A stretch of DNA of 36,249 nt from Bacteroidota bacterium. GTDB taxonomy: Bacteria > Bacteroidota > Bacteroidia > Bacteroidales > UBA4417. Positions 14,599 through 23,274 of the stretch are shown here, piece by piece (within the stretch, counting starts at the first letter, position 1; every line of letters starts with the position of its first letter). The position numbers and the translations under genes are program-made. The notes under the pieces were generated by a model. The model was given only the letters and a program-made list of their open reading frames with translations, was not told the DNA's origin and searched no databases. The stretch spans positions 60,414-96,662 of the forward strand of contig JACAAZ010000020.1 of NCBI GenBank assembly GCA_013376995.1. Direction: 5' to 3'.

Positions 14599-15160
14599 GA
14601 GGTTGGGAATTATTGGTTATTAGTTATTAGGGTGGAGAATTTGACAATTTGATAATTCAGTCCGTCAGCTGACGGATGATAATTTGGCCACCAGCCGGCT
14701 GATTGAAATGGGTATGCTTGGTGGAGATTCAAATGTTTAGATGAAGATTTTCTGTGTTAATCTGTCTGTCAACTGACGGATCTGTGTCATCAGTGTCCCT
14801 ATCTCTGTTATAGAAGAGCAGCGCTGAGAGGGTTATGATTCGGCAATTCGATTATTTGTCCGCAAGCTGGCGGATAATAATTTGATAATTGGTTGTTCGA
14901 TTGGCAGCCTTTCTTTACAGGTTAAAGTTTTCAATTTGCTCCATTCAAGGTGGATTCATTTTGATATTTACATTTTGATATTTGCAATTTGCAGCTATTA
15001 CTTTTTCCTCTTTCAAATGTAATCCGGATGTATATTAAAATGAAATTAAGCGTATTTTTGCACCCCTTTTCAGCTGTTTCCATTTAGAAGTGAAAAACTG
15101 ATTTGGGTCTTGTAAAAACAGCATTGATGTTGGATTGTTTATAGATTAAAAAGGATTGGT
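14599..15160. repeat. Non-coding stretch with a family of 16-bp palindromes
   Basis: In this 560-bp gap I see no gene. It contains a perfect palindrome TCCGTCAGCTGACGGA (14661-14676), the related near-palindromes TCTGTCAACTGACGGA (14765-14780) and TCCGCAAGCTGGCGGA (14859-14874), and a 10-bp palindrome CAGCCGGCTG (14692-14701). The three 16-mers are spaced by about 94-104 bp. Two of them are followed at once by GATAATTTG or GATAATAATTTG. This looks like a small cluster of REP-like dispersed palindromes between two transcription units. No protein of a transposon is present. Confidence 0.65.
15053..15060 (+). promoter_or_regulatory. Candidate -7 promoter element TATTTTTG
   Basis: TATTTTTG followed by CACCCC matches the Bacteroidota TAnnTTTG element. 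It is the only good match before the kinase-like gene, about 100 nt upstream of its ATG. No TTTG is found at the -33 position, so support is partial. Confidence 0.35.
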
Positions 15161-15799
15161 ATGCTTAACGACTTGGTTTCCATTAATAAAAAACACGAAG
15201 AAGCAGCGGCTGCAATTTATGACCGGCTTCAAACAGAATTGAAAGAAAAATACATTGTCACGATTTCGGGTGAAGTAGCTTCAGGGAAGTGTGAAATCGC
15301 CCAGGTCCTGGCCCGATTGTTCAAGAAAGATGGCCTGAAGGTCAAGATCCTTCATATGGATGATTACTACCTGATTCCACCTGATGAAAGGACACAATGG
15401 AGGAAAAAACATGGAATCGACAAGATAGGTTATGATGAGTATGACTGGAAGAGGATCAACCAGAATGTCGATGATTTCAAGGCTGATCAGAAGTCTTCCT
15501 TACCTTCCGTTGATCTTATTACTTCACAGGTAGATGAAATAATAACTGATTTTAAGGGAATTGACATTCTTGTAATAAATGGCCTTTATTCCATAATGTT
15601 GGATAAAGCTCATCTTAAGGTATTTGTCGAACTTACCTATAAGGAAACCCTTAAAGAGCAGATCGCTGATCAAAAGGAAGAACTGGATGCTTTCCGCATG
15701 AAAGTGCTTGAACGTGAGCATAAGGTTGTTCAGTCCCTGAAACCGATGGCCGATTTCTACGTGGACTTTGATAACTCTCTCGAGGCATTCCATTTATAA
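15161..15799 (+). CDS. Uridine-kinase-like P-loop protein with altered Walker A
   Basis: This 212-aa cytoplasmic protein belongs to the phosphoribulokinase/uridine kinase superfamily. It shows TISGEVASGKCEIAQVLARL with the P-loop at residues 37-44, the acidic strand end HMDDYYL (substrate and magnesium site in uridine kinases), ILVINGLYSIM (Walker B-like position) and a C-terminal helix REHKVVQSLKP. The P-loop ends in GKC instead of GKS/GKT, so the Mg-ligating hydroxyl is replaced by Cys44. GAAGGATTGGT-type purine-rich sequence precedes the ATG. The GH13 gene follows after 48 bp, suggesting one transcript. The true substrate is uncertain; relatives include uridine kinases and uncharacterised sugar or nucleoside kinases. 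Confidence 0.78.
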   Translation: MLNDLVSINKKHEEAAAAIYDRLQTELKEKYIVTISGEVASGKCEIAQVLARLFKKDGLKVKILHMDDYYLIPPDERTQWRKKHGIDKIGYDEYDWKRINQNVDDFKADQKSSLPSVDLITSQVDEIITDFKGIDILVINGLYSIMLDKAHLKVFVELTYKETLKEQIADQKEELDAFRMKVLEREHKVVQSLKPMADFYVDFDNSLEAFHL

Positions 15800-15847
15800 T
15801 TATATTTACCCGGATAGAAATTCAGTCTTAACTTTTCCTGTTCGTGC

Positions 15848-17134
15848 ATGTCAACTCCTACTGAAAACGCATTTCCTGTCTGGGCCAGGAACCTTACTAT
15901 TTATGAAGTCAACCTGAGACAGTATACCGAGGGTGGCACCATCAAGGAGTTCCGTCAGCATTTATCAAGGCTGAGATCGCTTGGGGTTGGGATATTCTGG
16001 TTTATGCCGATTCAGCCCATTGGCATCAAAAACAGGAAGGGTAGCCTTGGAAGTTATTATTCTATACGTGACTATTGTGCTATCGACCCATCATTTGGCA
16101 CCCTGGAAGAATTCCGTGAATTAGTGGAAGAGATCCATTCCATGGGTATGTACGTAATCCTGGATTGGGTTGCAAATCATACGGCCTGGGATCATCATTG
16201 GGTTGAAGAACATCCGGAATATTACAGGAAGAATGAAGCAGGGGAGGTGTTCCCGCCATTTCCGGACTGGGCAGATGTGGTTGGCCTTGATTATTCAAAT
16301 CCGGGGATGCGCCTGGCAATGATAGAAAGCATGAAATTCTGGCTTGATAAGACCGGGATTGATGGATTTCGCTGTGATATGGCCCACCTCGTTGTAACAG
16401 ATTTCTGGGAGCAGACCCGCCCGGTTTTGGAAAAAGCCCGTCCGAACCTATACATGCTAGCCGAAACAGATCATTATGTTCTGTTGAATAAAGCTTTTCA
16501 CTCAAGTTATGACTGGAAGGTCTTTCATGCAATGAACGAAGTTGCTCTGGGTAAGATTTCCGTAACTGACCTTGCCTACACGATAAAAGACCAGCTTGAA
16601 TGGTATCCCCGGAATGCTTCATTGATGCGCTTTATCAGCAATCATGATGAAAATTCCTGGCAGGGCTCTGAACTCGAGCGTCTGGCCTATTTTCTTGAGC
16701 CGATGGCGGTACTATACTTTACATTGCCCGGTATTCCATTGATCTATTCCGGCCAGGAAGCCGGTAATTACCGGAGGCTGGCATTCTTTGATAAGGACCT
16801 GATAGAGTGGAAAGATGATAAGATGACGACGCTTTACCGCAAACTTGCATTACTGAGACTTAAGACTCCAGCCCTTTGGATGGTAGGGGAAGATTTCGGA
16901 TATCGACAGTTACAAAGCAACCATCCCAATGTCTTAGCTTTTGAGCGAAGCCGCGGAACGAGTAAAGTCCTGGTAATTCTCAATCTTGGCTATGACCAGG
17001 CGCAATTCCAGTTATTGGATGAGCCAACTCCGGTGATATACTCAGACTTATTTAATGGAATGGTAGAAACACGTTTCGGAAAGAACCCCTGTTTTGACCT
17101 GGCAGCTTTTTCCTACAAAGTTTTCTACCATTGA
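15848..17134 (+). CDS. GH13 alpha-amylase family glycosidase, cytoplasmic
   Basis: This 428-aa protein has no signal peptide. The (beta/alpha)8 barrel of GH13 is clear: region I DWVANH (about 107-112), region II GFRCDMAH with the nucleophile D177, region III LAETD with the acid/base E206, and region IV SNHDEN with H266 and D267. PGIPLIYSGQEAG and a short C-terminal beta domain follow (VLVILNLGYDQAQF). It would act on alpha-glucans or maltodextrins inside the cell, as a hydrolase or a transglycosidase. The subfamily cannot be fixed by eye. It is compact because it lacks extra domains. It lies 48 bp downstream of the kinase-like gene and 61 bp before the tRNA. Confidence 0.92.
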   Translation: MSTPTENAFPVWARNLTIYEVNLRQYTEGGTIKEFRQHLSRLRSLGVGIFWFMPIQPIGIKNRKGSLGSYYSIRDYCAIDPSFGTLEEFRELVEEIHSMGMYVILDWVANHTAWDHHWVEEHPEYYRKNEAGEVFPPFPDWADVVGLDYSNPGMRLAMIESMKFWLDKTGIDGFRCDMAHLVVTDFWEQTRPVLEKARPNLYMLAETDHYVLLNKAFHSSYDWKVFHAMNEVALGKISVTDLAYTIKDQLEWYPRNASLMRFISNHDENSWQGSELERLAYFLEPMAVLYFTLPGIPLIYSGQEAGNYRRLAFFDKDLIEWKDDKMTTLYRKLALLRLKTPALWMVGEDFGYRQLQSNHPNVLAFERSRGTSKVLVILNLGYDQAQFQLLDEPTPVIYSDLFNGMVETRFGKNPCFDLAAFSYKVFYH

Positions 17135-17155
17135 TTTTCCATTTTAATAGAAGAT

Positions 17156-17186
17156 GTTGTACAGAACACTTGAATTTTTAAATTTG
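17156..17186 (+). promoter_or_regulatory. Promoter of the tRNA-Gly gene
   Basis: TAAATTTG (17179-17186) is an exact TAnnTTTG -7 element ending 9 nt before the tRNA 5' end. GTTG (17156-17159) sits 19 nt upstream in the -33 position. This is the best-placed promoter in the window and supports a Bacteroidota host. Confidence 0.6.
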
Positions 17187-17195
17187 CAATGAATT

Positions 17196-17267
17196 GCGGA
17201 AATAGCTCAGTGGTAGAGCGTCAGTTTCCCAAACTGAAGGTCGCGGGTCCAATCCCCGTTTTCCGCT
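17196..17267 (+). tRNA. tRNA-Gly (anticodon CCC)
   Basis: A complete cloverleaf can be drawn: acceptor GCGGAAA (17196-17202) with TTTCCGC (17260-17266), D arm GCTC/GAGC with AGTGGTA, anticodon stem TCAGT/ACTGA with loop TTCCCAA (anticodon CCC, 17228-17230), variable loop AGGTC, and T arm GCGGG/CCCGT with loop TCCAATC. The discriminator is T17267 and CCA is not encoded. A terminator follows within 6 bp. Confidence 0.96.
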
Positions 17268-17272
17268 CAACG

Positions 17273-17298
17273 ACAAGGCTTTTGCCTTGTTTTTTTTT
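17273..17298 (+). terminator. Rho-independent terminator of tRNA-Gly
   Basis: A perfect 7-bp stem ACAAGGC / GCCTTGT with a TTTT loop is followed by eight T residues (17291-17298). It starts 6 nt after the tRNA. Confidence 0.9.
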
Positions 17299-17330
17299 AC
17301 CCGATAGATACCCCTGACTTAATAAATTAT

Positions 17331-17350
17331 CAAACTAAAGGTCGCGTGTC
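17331..17350 (+). repeat. Diverged partial copy of tRNA-Gly
   Basis: CAAACTAAAGGTCGCGTGTC matches tRNA positions 17230-17249 (CAAACTGAAGGTCGCGGGTC) at 18 of 20 bases, and similarity fades through the T arm. The copy lies about 100 bp downstream, after the tRNA terminator. It may be a remnant attachment site or of a duplicated tRNA gene. Confidence 0.5.
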
Positions 17351-17531
17351 TGACTTCGCGAAGCGTTGTCCGCCACCAAGTCACTAAAGCACCAAGTTAC
17401 ACGAAGAAGCATCTCAACGTATTGATAAGATATATTTTAACCTGAAGAAATATATCGAACTCATGTTATTAGATACCTTAAAGAAGTAAGAGGTAATCTG
17501 TATCATATCAGAATTATCTGAAACCAATAAA

Positions 17532-20500
17532 TTAAGGCTTCTGAACATGAACCAGCGAAGTGGAATTGTTTTCAATCAAGGCCATATCGCCACCATCGAC
17601 AACCCCATCTCCGTTTGCATCCTGAGGGAAATACCCTTTAAGCAATGATGTGCTTGCATTATCGACTGCAGCCATATCAGTGCCATCTACAATGCCATCC
17701 TGGTTGATATCGCTACCGTAAATAACCCAGGAAGAGCCTTTCAATTTCAGGTTATTTCCATATGCCTGAGTAGCAGCAGAACTGAAATTGTATGTGACAG
17801 GGCCTGATCCTGCAAATGAAACAGGCAGTTTACTCCAGGTTTCCAGGCTATTCCGGTTCTTGACTACTATATAATAGGAGCCGGTAACCGCTGAAGGTAT
17901 TGAGCTTACAGATAAAGTACCATTGGTATTTAAGTTAAGGCTGCTATAGGTGTATGCTGTTGCATATGGAGATGAGCTATTGTGTAACTCAACATTCATT
18001 TGGTCAGCTATTCCGGGACCGAATTTCGGCACTAAGGAACCAGAAACGAAATCAAAAGCCTGGTTCATATTAGAACCATTAAATAGTCCCTCCAGGAAAC
18101 AGGTCAGATTAAGTACCTTGGTCAGACCATTTCCCTGGGATAGTGTCACGACAACCGGGGTTAACCCGGTACAGGTTACTGTAATATTAGCAACTCTGTT
18201 CAAACCTGTGGAATTCAAGGTGTAATTAGCTGTGATCGATCCATTTCCTGAACCTGACAAGGTGATTGTACACCACGACTGGTCACTGCTTGCAGTCCAG
18301 TTCGTGTTGGAACTTACTGTGTAGGCAATAGAACCTGCAGAACTTGGAACATCCTGGTTTGGAGGTGTAACAGTCAGCAGGACAGGATTCACTGTCATGG
18401 TAACTGAGCCCGTTGCAGGATTGCCAGTGGCGCAATTTACATTGCTTGTCAGTTGACAACTGACAATATCATTATTGGATGGAATATAGGAGTATGTTGC
18501 ACTATTGGTGCCCGCATCTGAACCGTTCACTTGCCAATGATAGGTAGGATTTACTCCTGCATTTGTTCCAGAAGCAGAAAAAGTTACCGATGTGCCTGAT
18601 AAAACCGGATTAACAGAAGCTTGAACGGAAACACCTACTGGCAGCACTGGATTTACTACCATTGTAATATTATTTGAAGAAGCTGGGTTACCTGTTGAAC
18701 AGGCAAGGCTGGAAGTCAGCACACAACTAATAATATCGCCGCTAAGTGGAGAATAACTGTACGATGAACTGTTTATCCCGACATTAACTCCATTGACTTT
18801 CCACTGGTAGGTTGGTGTAATACCACCATTTGTTGCTGTTGCTGTAAATGTAACACTAGTGCCAGCACAGACAGGATTAGAAGATGCGGTTATGGAATTA
18901 CTCACAGGTACAGTTACACATGTTCCTGTAATGCTTATATCATCAATTCCCCAGTACCACCCATAGCTCCCGGTATAATTCCATTTGAATTTGACAGTCT
19001 GTTGACCTGCTGCCGCATTTACTGCCTGGCTATATGCTGCAGGATTTGAGGAAGTAGTTGTCAATGTGGTGATTACCGTCCATGTAGAACCGTTATCAAT
19101 GCTGTAAGATATTGTTCCCGCTGTCCCGGCCCAGGCTTGATAATAATAATTAAATGCAAGGTTAATTGAGGTAAAACCCGAAAGATTTAACGAAGGGGTA
19201 ATCAGGTCTGCATTCTGAGAATTTCCGTTTCCATAAGCATCACTGTTGATGAAAGCATAATTCCCTGTTAGCGCAGGAAGTGGATTTTCACCAGTAATTA
19301 CACCAAATTGCCAGATTTGTCCATTACCCTGGTTGTCAACCTGCGTCCAACAATTAGGTATGCTCGTGGTGGAAAAACTTTCAGTGAAAGGAAAACCGAA
19401 AATACCGCACAGGGTCGTAAATTGTATATCAGCACCATAATATGTCCCATTACCATTGGTAGCATAAGCTCTGACATGGTAGAGCGTATTGATTGACAAC
19501 CCGGTAATTGAACTGCTGAAGGCCCCCGTTCCTGAGCCATCAGTTGTATGACTTCCTGCTATGGTTGGATTTGCTGACGTTGACCAACATACGCCTCTTA
19601 CAGTCACTGCCGAACCTCCGTCAGAAAGAACATTTCCCCCGGATAAGGCTGAATTTAGCAAAATGGAAGAAACTGCTGCGGTGGTAACCATTGCACCTCC
19701 AGGCGTAAACACCATATCATTACCGATAGATGTTCCGTCGCTGTTAACGGCTATTATTCTGAAATGGATTGGTGTTCCCGTGGACAAGCCCAAAATACTT
19801 GCACTCTCTGCTACTACAGCCGATCCTGAACCAGCAGAAGCGGTGGTTGTGCTAGTACCGTAACTTGTTGTCGTTCCATATTCAAAATGATAGGTAGTCG
19901 CAAGTCCCATAGGATTAACTGTTCCATTAAGTGTACCACCTGTATTTGTTATTGCAGTTGCATTGAGCGTAGCAATAATCGGATTATTTGCAAATCTGAA
20001 AGATGCTATCTTGGTAGCCCATGGGCACCATCCACCATAAGTTCCAACATATTCCTGGCTAGTCCAGAAAGTTGAATTATCAGTAGGATCAACATTCATT
20101 GCAGAATAATCACCCCAGCGGGAATAGGTTGTCATAGATACTGTCCCTGCCTGAATAAGCCCTTCAGCGTAAGTCATCTGGTTTAAAGGATCAGCTGCTT
20201 TGCGACCTGTAAAATAAATCGATGGAAACATGGTACTACTGGAGACAGAATATGCTAACCCAATGTCACCGGATGCATTCATGGCAATACTGCCCATCCA
20301 CCTGGATTTACCATCTCCAGGAGCAAAAGTTGATTGCTGGTAGATTGAAAATGTGGATCCTGTTTTCCGGTATTCATACCATCTGATTCCGGCAACACCA
20401 CTACCCGTATTTACCGAATGGCAGGTTACGAATGATTCATAACTTCCAAAATTGCGGTACTGGTTTCTGAACATTAGCCTATCACCCAATGCATCTAGTG

Positions 20501-21593
20501 ACAATGTACCCTGCTCAGGAACTGAACCAGACCCCATCTCTGTATAGGCCGCTACAGGCAATGCAGTAACATAGGTAAAAGAGGAATTGGTTGTAGTTGT
20601 CCAATCAGCATGCAAGGCCCATAGCCTTAATTCAGCGGAACCATTTATGTAAGAAAAATAATTGGGAGTTCCAGCAACAGGTAGGGTTCCATCACAATCA
20701 GAAGGTAACATTGACCAACAACTTCCTCCTGCGGCTGAACCAGATCCTCCAAGTGTTTCAGTCTTAAAATAGACCATTCTCGCCGATGGGTCCCCGGCTA
20801 GCATTTTATTTCTTTCCAAAACACAGGCCCCAACACCGACAAAAGGAGTGCCCCCTAGATTTGTATTAAACCTGTTTACAGCCATATAATAGCCATCCTG
20901 CCATACTCCAAGTTTCGGGTAATCAGGCATGTAGTCAAATTGGAATGCGTATCTGTAGTAGGAGCCAGTAGGGTCACCGCTGGTCGAAATGGCTACCATT
21001 TCATATTCCGTATAGGGCGTACCCGGGCAATCGATGGCAAATTGGGAAATAATCCAACGGTCAGCAGTTTCGTCATAGAGCACAATTGCATCTCCATTGT
21101 TATGTCCATCCCAGTTTCCTGAAAAACCACTCCACAGTGTTGAGGTTTGAACAGGTCCATACATGGTAGTTCCTGTTTTGTTGAATATTTGTAGCTCAGA
21201 GTTCACAACCTGTACGTAATGATTTGGACCTACATCACCTGCAGGATCGGGAGGGGTTACCCTGCCTACATTTGCGGCATTAGTTGTCCCGTTAAAGTTA
21301 GCAGTCGGTATTGGGGCAGGAGCTTTTGACCCAATGTTATACACCTTTTGTATCACGCTATCAGGGTTAAATCCAGGAGGAACAGGCCTGAATTTATTGG
21401 GAACCTCCATGTCACTTTCACGCTTAAACCTATCCCAAAAATGTATTTTTGCTGGTTTCATGTCCCTTAAAGGAATTGAGACATCAGAACGAACCGCATA
21501 TTTAACTTCCATGGTTTGAGCATGTGCGTTCACAGGCCAAAACAAGGAAACTCCAATAAAAATCGAGACAAATGTTAATAAAGATATTTTCAT
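17532..21593 (-). CDS. Large secreted multidomain protein with dockerin-like end
   Basis: This 1353-aa protein has a signal peptide (LTFVSIFIGVSLFWPVNAHAQ). The N-terminal half (about 90-535) is a secreted domain I cannot name, with PPDPAGDVGPNHYVQVVN and repeated W/Y-rich strands. Two fibronectin/Ig-like modules follow (about 540-725, GGTLNGTVNPMGLATTYHFEYG), then a choice-of-anchor-J-like jelly roll (about 730-885), two tandem Ig/PKD-like repeats (about 886-1070, PTYQWKVNGVNVG and PTYHWQVNGSDAG) and a BACON-like domain (about 1073-1154). It ends in two dockerin type I calcium motifs, DINQDGIVDGTDM and DANGDGVVDGGDM (about 1293-1345), and then HVQKP. No ordinary type A sorting domain is seen. 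It is probably a surface or released adhesin or glycan-binding protein. It stands alone on the - strand. Confidence 0.82.
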   Translation of the reverse strand: MKISLLTFVSIFIGVSLFWPVNAHAQTMEVKYAVRSDVSIPLRDMKPAKIHFWDRFKRESDMEVPNKFRPVPPGFNPDSVIQKVYNIGSKAPAPIPTANFNGTTNAANVGRVTPPDPAGDVGPNHYVQVVNSELQIFNKTGTTMYGPVQTSTLWSGFSGNWDGHNNGDAIVLYDETADRWIISQFAIDCPGTPYTEYEMVAISTSGDPTGSYYRYAFQFDYMPDYPKLGVWQDGYYMAVNRFNTNLGGTPFVGVGACVLERNKMLAGDPSARMVYFKTETLGGSGSAAGGSCWSMLPSDCDGTLPVAGTPNYFSYINGSAELRLWALHADWTTTTNSSFTYVTALPVAAYTEMGSGSVPEQGTLSLDALGDRLMFRNQYRNFGSYESFVTCHSVNTGSGVAGIRWYEYRKTGSTFSIYQQSTFAPGDGKSRWMGSIAMNASGDIGLAYSVSSSTMFPSIYFTGRKAADPLNQMTYAEGLIQAGTVSMTTYSRWGDYSAMNVDPTDNSTFWTSQEYVGTYGGWCPWATKIASFRFANNPIIATLNATAITNTGGTLNGTVNPMGLATTYHFEYGTTTSYGTSTTTASAGSGSAVVAESASILGLSTGTPIHFRIIAVNSDGTSIGNDMVFTPGGAMVTTAAVSSILLNSALSGGNVLSDGGSAVTVRGVCWSTSANPTIAGSHTTDGSGTGAFSSSITGLSINTLYHVRAYATNGNGTYYGADIQFTTLCGIFGFPFTESFSTTSIPNCWTQVDNQGNGQIWQFGVITGENPLPALTGNYAFINSDAYGNGNSQNADLITPSLNLSGFTSINLAFNYYYQAWAGTAGTISYSIDNGSTWTVITTLTTTSSNPAAYSQAVNAAAGQQTVKFKWNYTGSYGWYWGIDDISITGTCVTVPVSNSITASSNPVCAGTSVTFTATATNGGITPTYQWKVNGVNVGINSSSYSYSPLSGDIISCVLTSSLACSTGNPASSNNITMVVNPVLPVGVSVQASVNPVLSGTSVTFSASGTNAGVNPTYHWQVNGSDAGTNSATYSYIPSNNDIVSCQLTSNVNCATGNPATGSVTMTVNPVLLTVTPPNQDVPSSAGSIAYTVSSNTNWTASSDQSWCTITLSGSGNGSITANYTLNSTGLNRVANITVTCTGLTPVVVTLSQGNGLTKVLNLTCFLEGLFNGSNMNQAFDFVSGSLVPKFGPGIADQMNVELHNSSSPYATAYTYSSLNLNTNGTLSVSSIPSAVTGSYYIVVKNRNSLETWSKLPVSFAGSGPVTYNFSSAATQAYGNNLKLKGSSWVIYGSDINQDGIVDGTDMAAVDNASTSLLKGYFPQDANGDGVVDGGDMALIENNSTSLVHVQKP

Positions 21594-22109
21594 GATATTT
21601 ATTAGCTATGATTGTGAATAAATTTGGATTAGCAGCATAAAAATGCCGGAAAGGTTTAGAGGTACTAGGTTTTCATTGATCATGTTCACAATTTGCAAGA
21701 ATAAATGTATAAATTGGAGTATTTGTTCCAGTATCAACTCCATTTGATTTCCATTAGTCTAAAAAAGTACGGAAAACCATTCTTTCTTATGGGCCGTTCG
21801 AAATTAGCCCCGTTTTTAATGTTGGTTCTGGACTCCACATGGAATTCCTTGAAATGAATTATGATTATTTATGCACGGATGTATATAACAATCCGGATAT
21901 TATTAATGTTTTGCTGATTGAGAATTGAATTTCCATACACCTTAAAGACCCTCTGCTCTCTTTAAATAAAAATAAAACAAGAGGCTGTCCATTGATTGGG
22001 CAACCTCTGATAGCAGTATTGATGCTTCTTAAGTAAATGCAGAACTTAATCCCAATGCAACATAAGTTTCAGGCATTTATTTATTGCGCGCTGAAACCTT
22101 TTAATTACA
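21594..22109. other. Intergenic region between two minus-strand genes
   Basis: About 515 bp without a credible gene. It holds the terminator of the XylF-like gene (21968-22008) and, to its left, the upstream region of the 1353-aa gene, in which I find no clear TAnnTTTG box. GTTTCAG and CTGAAAC (22066-22072 and 22091-22097) form perfect 7-bp arms just downstream of the XylF-like stop; their role is unclear. Confidence 0.5.
21968..22008 (-). terminator. Rho-independent terminator downstream of the XylF-like gene
   Basis: Read on the minus strand, AGAGGTTGCCC (22008-21998), a 7-nt loop and GGACAGCCTCT (21990-21980) form an 11-position stem with one wobble and one mismatch. TGTTTTATTTTTATTT follows. 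It lies about 100 nt after the stop codon at 22110. Confidence 0.75.
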
Positions 22110-23093
22110 CTATTTCTTAGCCATATTTATTTCCAGCCCGATATTCCCCTTATTTACTGTTGTAGGGGTGATTAAGACGGATGGAACAAGTTTAAAGCCA
22201 TTATTTACCGTATACGTTGCATAGTTGATAGGATTGCCCCTGGCCATATCCATTGCCATCTGGGCGGCTTTTGCTGCAATATCTTCTATGGATTTGTAAA
22301 CCGACATGGTTTGTAATCCCTTGATAATATTTTCACACGCCTGGGAGTCGGCATCCTGTCCTGCCACAAGGACTTTCCCGGACAGGCCTTTTTCCTCGAG
22401 GGCCTTGATTGCTCCCCTGGCCAAAAGATCATTACCAGCTATAATGGCATCTACCTTATTATTCTTCAGGCACTCAATGGCCGCTTTATAGCCTTCTTCA
22501 AAGGTCCAGTCACTAACCATCTTATCATATACCACCTTTATATCTCCACGTTCAATATAGGGCTGTAAAAATCCTTTCTGACCGCATTGGAGATAGAATG
22601 AGTTCTGGTCAGAACTGGCACCTCCAATGAGGGCGATATTTCCTTTCTGCAGCCTGTTCTCAATATATTCTGCCTGTAATTCCCCGACTTTCACGTTATC
22701 AAAAGAGATATAATAATCAATATAAGCCTCCTGGATAAGCCGGTCATAAGAAATTACACCGATAGCAGTTTTATTGGCCAATGCGACAATATCAGCTGCT
22801 TTTTTTAAATCGACAGGTAAAATAACAAGGATGTCGACTTTCTTATCAATAAGTTCTTTGGCCTGCGAAAGCTGAAGATTTGCATCCCCATTTGCGACTT
22901 TGCAAATTACCTCACCTCCCAATTTTTTAACATTCTCAATAAAGAAAGTCGTGTCCTTCGACCATCGTTCAACATTGAACTTATCCATCAGAAGCCCTAT
23001 TACAGGAGTTTTAGTCCTGGGCTTACAGGATTGCAATACACAATACCCTGTCAATACCAATAAAAATGCGGAAAGAAATAATCTTGATCTCAT
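22110..23093 (-). CDS. XylF-like sugar-binding lipoprotein without adjacent ABC genes
   Basis: This 327-aa protein is a periplasmic-binding-protein type 1 fold. After an N-terminal hydrophobic stretch and a lipobox-like LQSC (Cys23) it shows PVIGLLMDKFNVERW, VDILVILPVDLKKA, SYDRLIQEAYIDYYISFDN, ALIGGASSDQNSF, DAIIAGNDLLARGAIKAL and LVAGQDADSQACENII. These match the D-xylose-binding XylF branch of the ribose/xylose family. It would be anchored to a membrane and bind a sugar. No permease or ATPase gene lies on either side, so it may serve a distant transporter or act as a sensor. A terminator follows; the next gene upstream starts 180 bp away, so it is probably monocistronic. Confidence 0.88.
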   Translation of the reverse strand: MRSRLFLSAFLLVLTGYCVLQSCKPRTKTPVIGLLMDKFNVERWSKDTTFFIENVKKLGGEVICKVANGDANLQLSQAKELIDKKVDILVILPVDLKKAADIVALANKTAIGVISYDRLIQEAYIDYYISFDNVKVGELQAEYIENRLQKGNIALIGGASSDQNSFYLQCGQKGFLQPYIERGDIKVVYDKMVSDWTFEEGYKAAIECLKNNKVDAIIAGNDLLARGAIKALEEKGLSGKVLVAGQDADSQACENIIKGLQTMSVYKSIEDIAAKAAQMAMDMARGNPINYATYTVNNGFKLVPSVLITPTTVNKGNIGLEINMAKK

Positions 23094-23274
23094 AGCATCG
23101 AAGTATTACTGTTATCAATAAAGTAACTATTACCAAGCCAGATGAGAGAGTGACTGATCAGGACGATACAGTATTCTAAAGATACGGCATTTATATATTA
23201 ATTCAAATGAAATATGAATATAATCCCTGTTCATACAGTGATGAAGGGAATAAACTAATAATAAAGAAGAATAA

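Noticed and set aside
15161-17134. Kinase-like gene and GH13 gene as a glycogen or trehalose pathway
   Set aside because: The two genes are probably co-transcribed, but neither substrate can be identified, and no glycogen or trehalose synthesis gene is adjacent.
17373-17407. CACCAAGTCACTAAAG / CACCAAGTTACACGAAG as a functional direct repeat
   Set aside because: This kind of degenerate CACCAAG/CACGAAG wording recurs loosely in intergenic DNA (a similar stretch lies near 9990-10020). Without genome-wide counts it does not stand out.
17950-18225. 91-aa open frame on the + strand within the 1353-aa gene
   Set aside because: It is a shadow of the large minus-strand gene; the minus frame carries clear BACON and dockerin-like domains.
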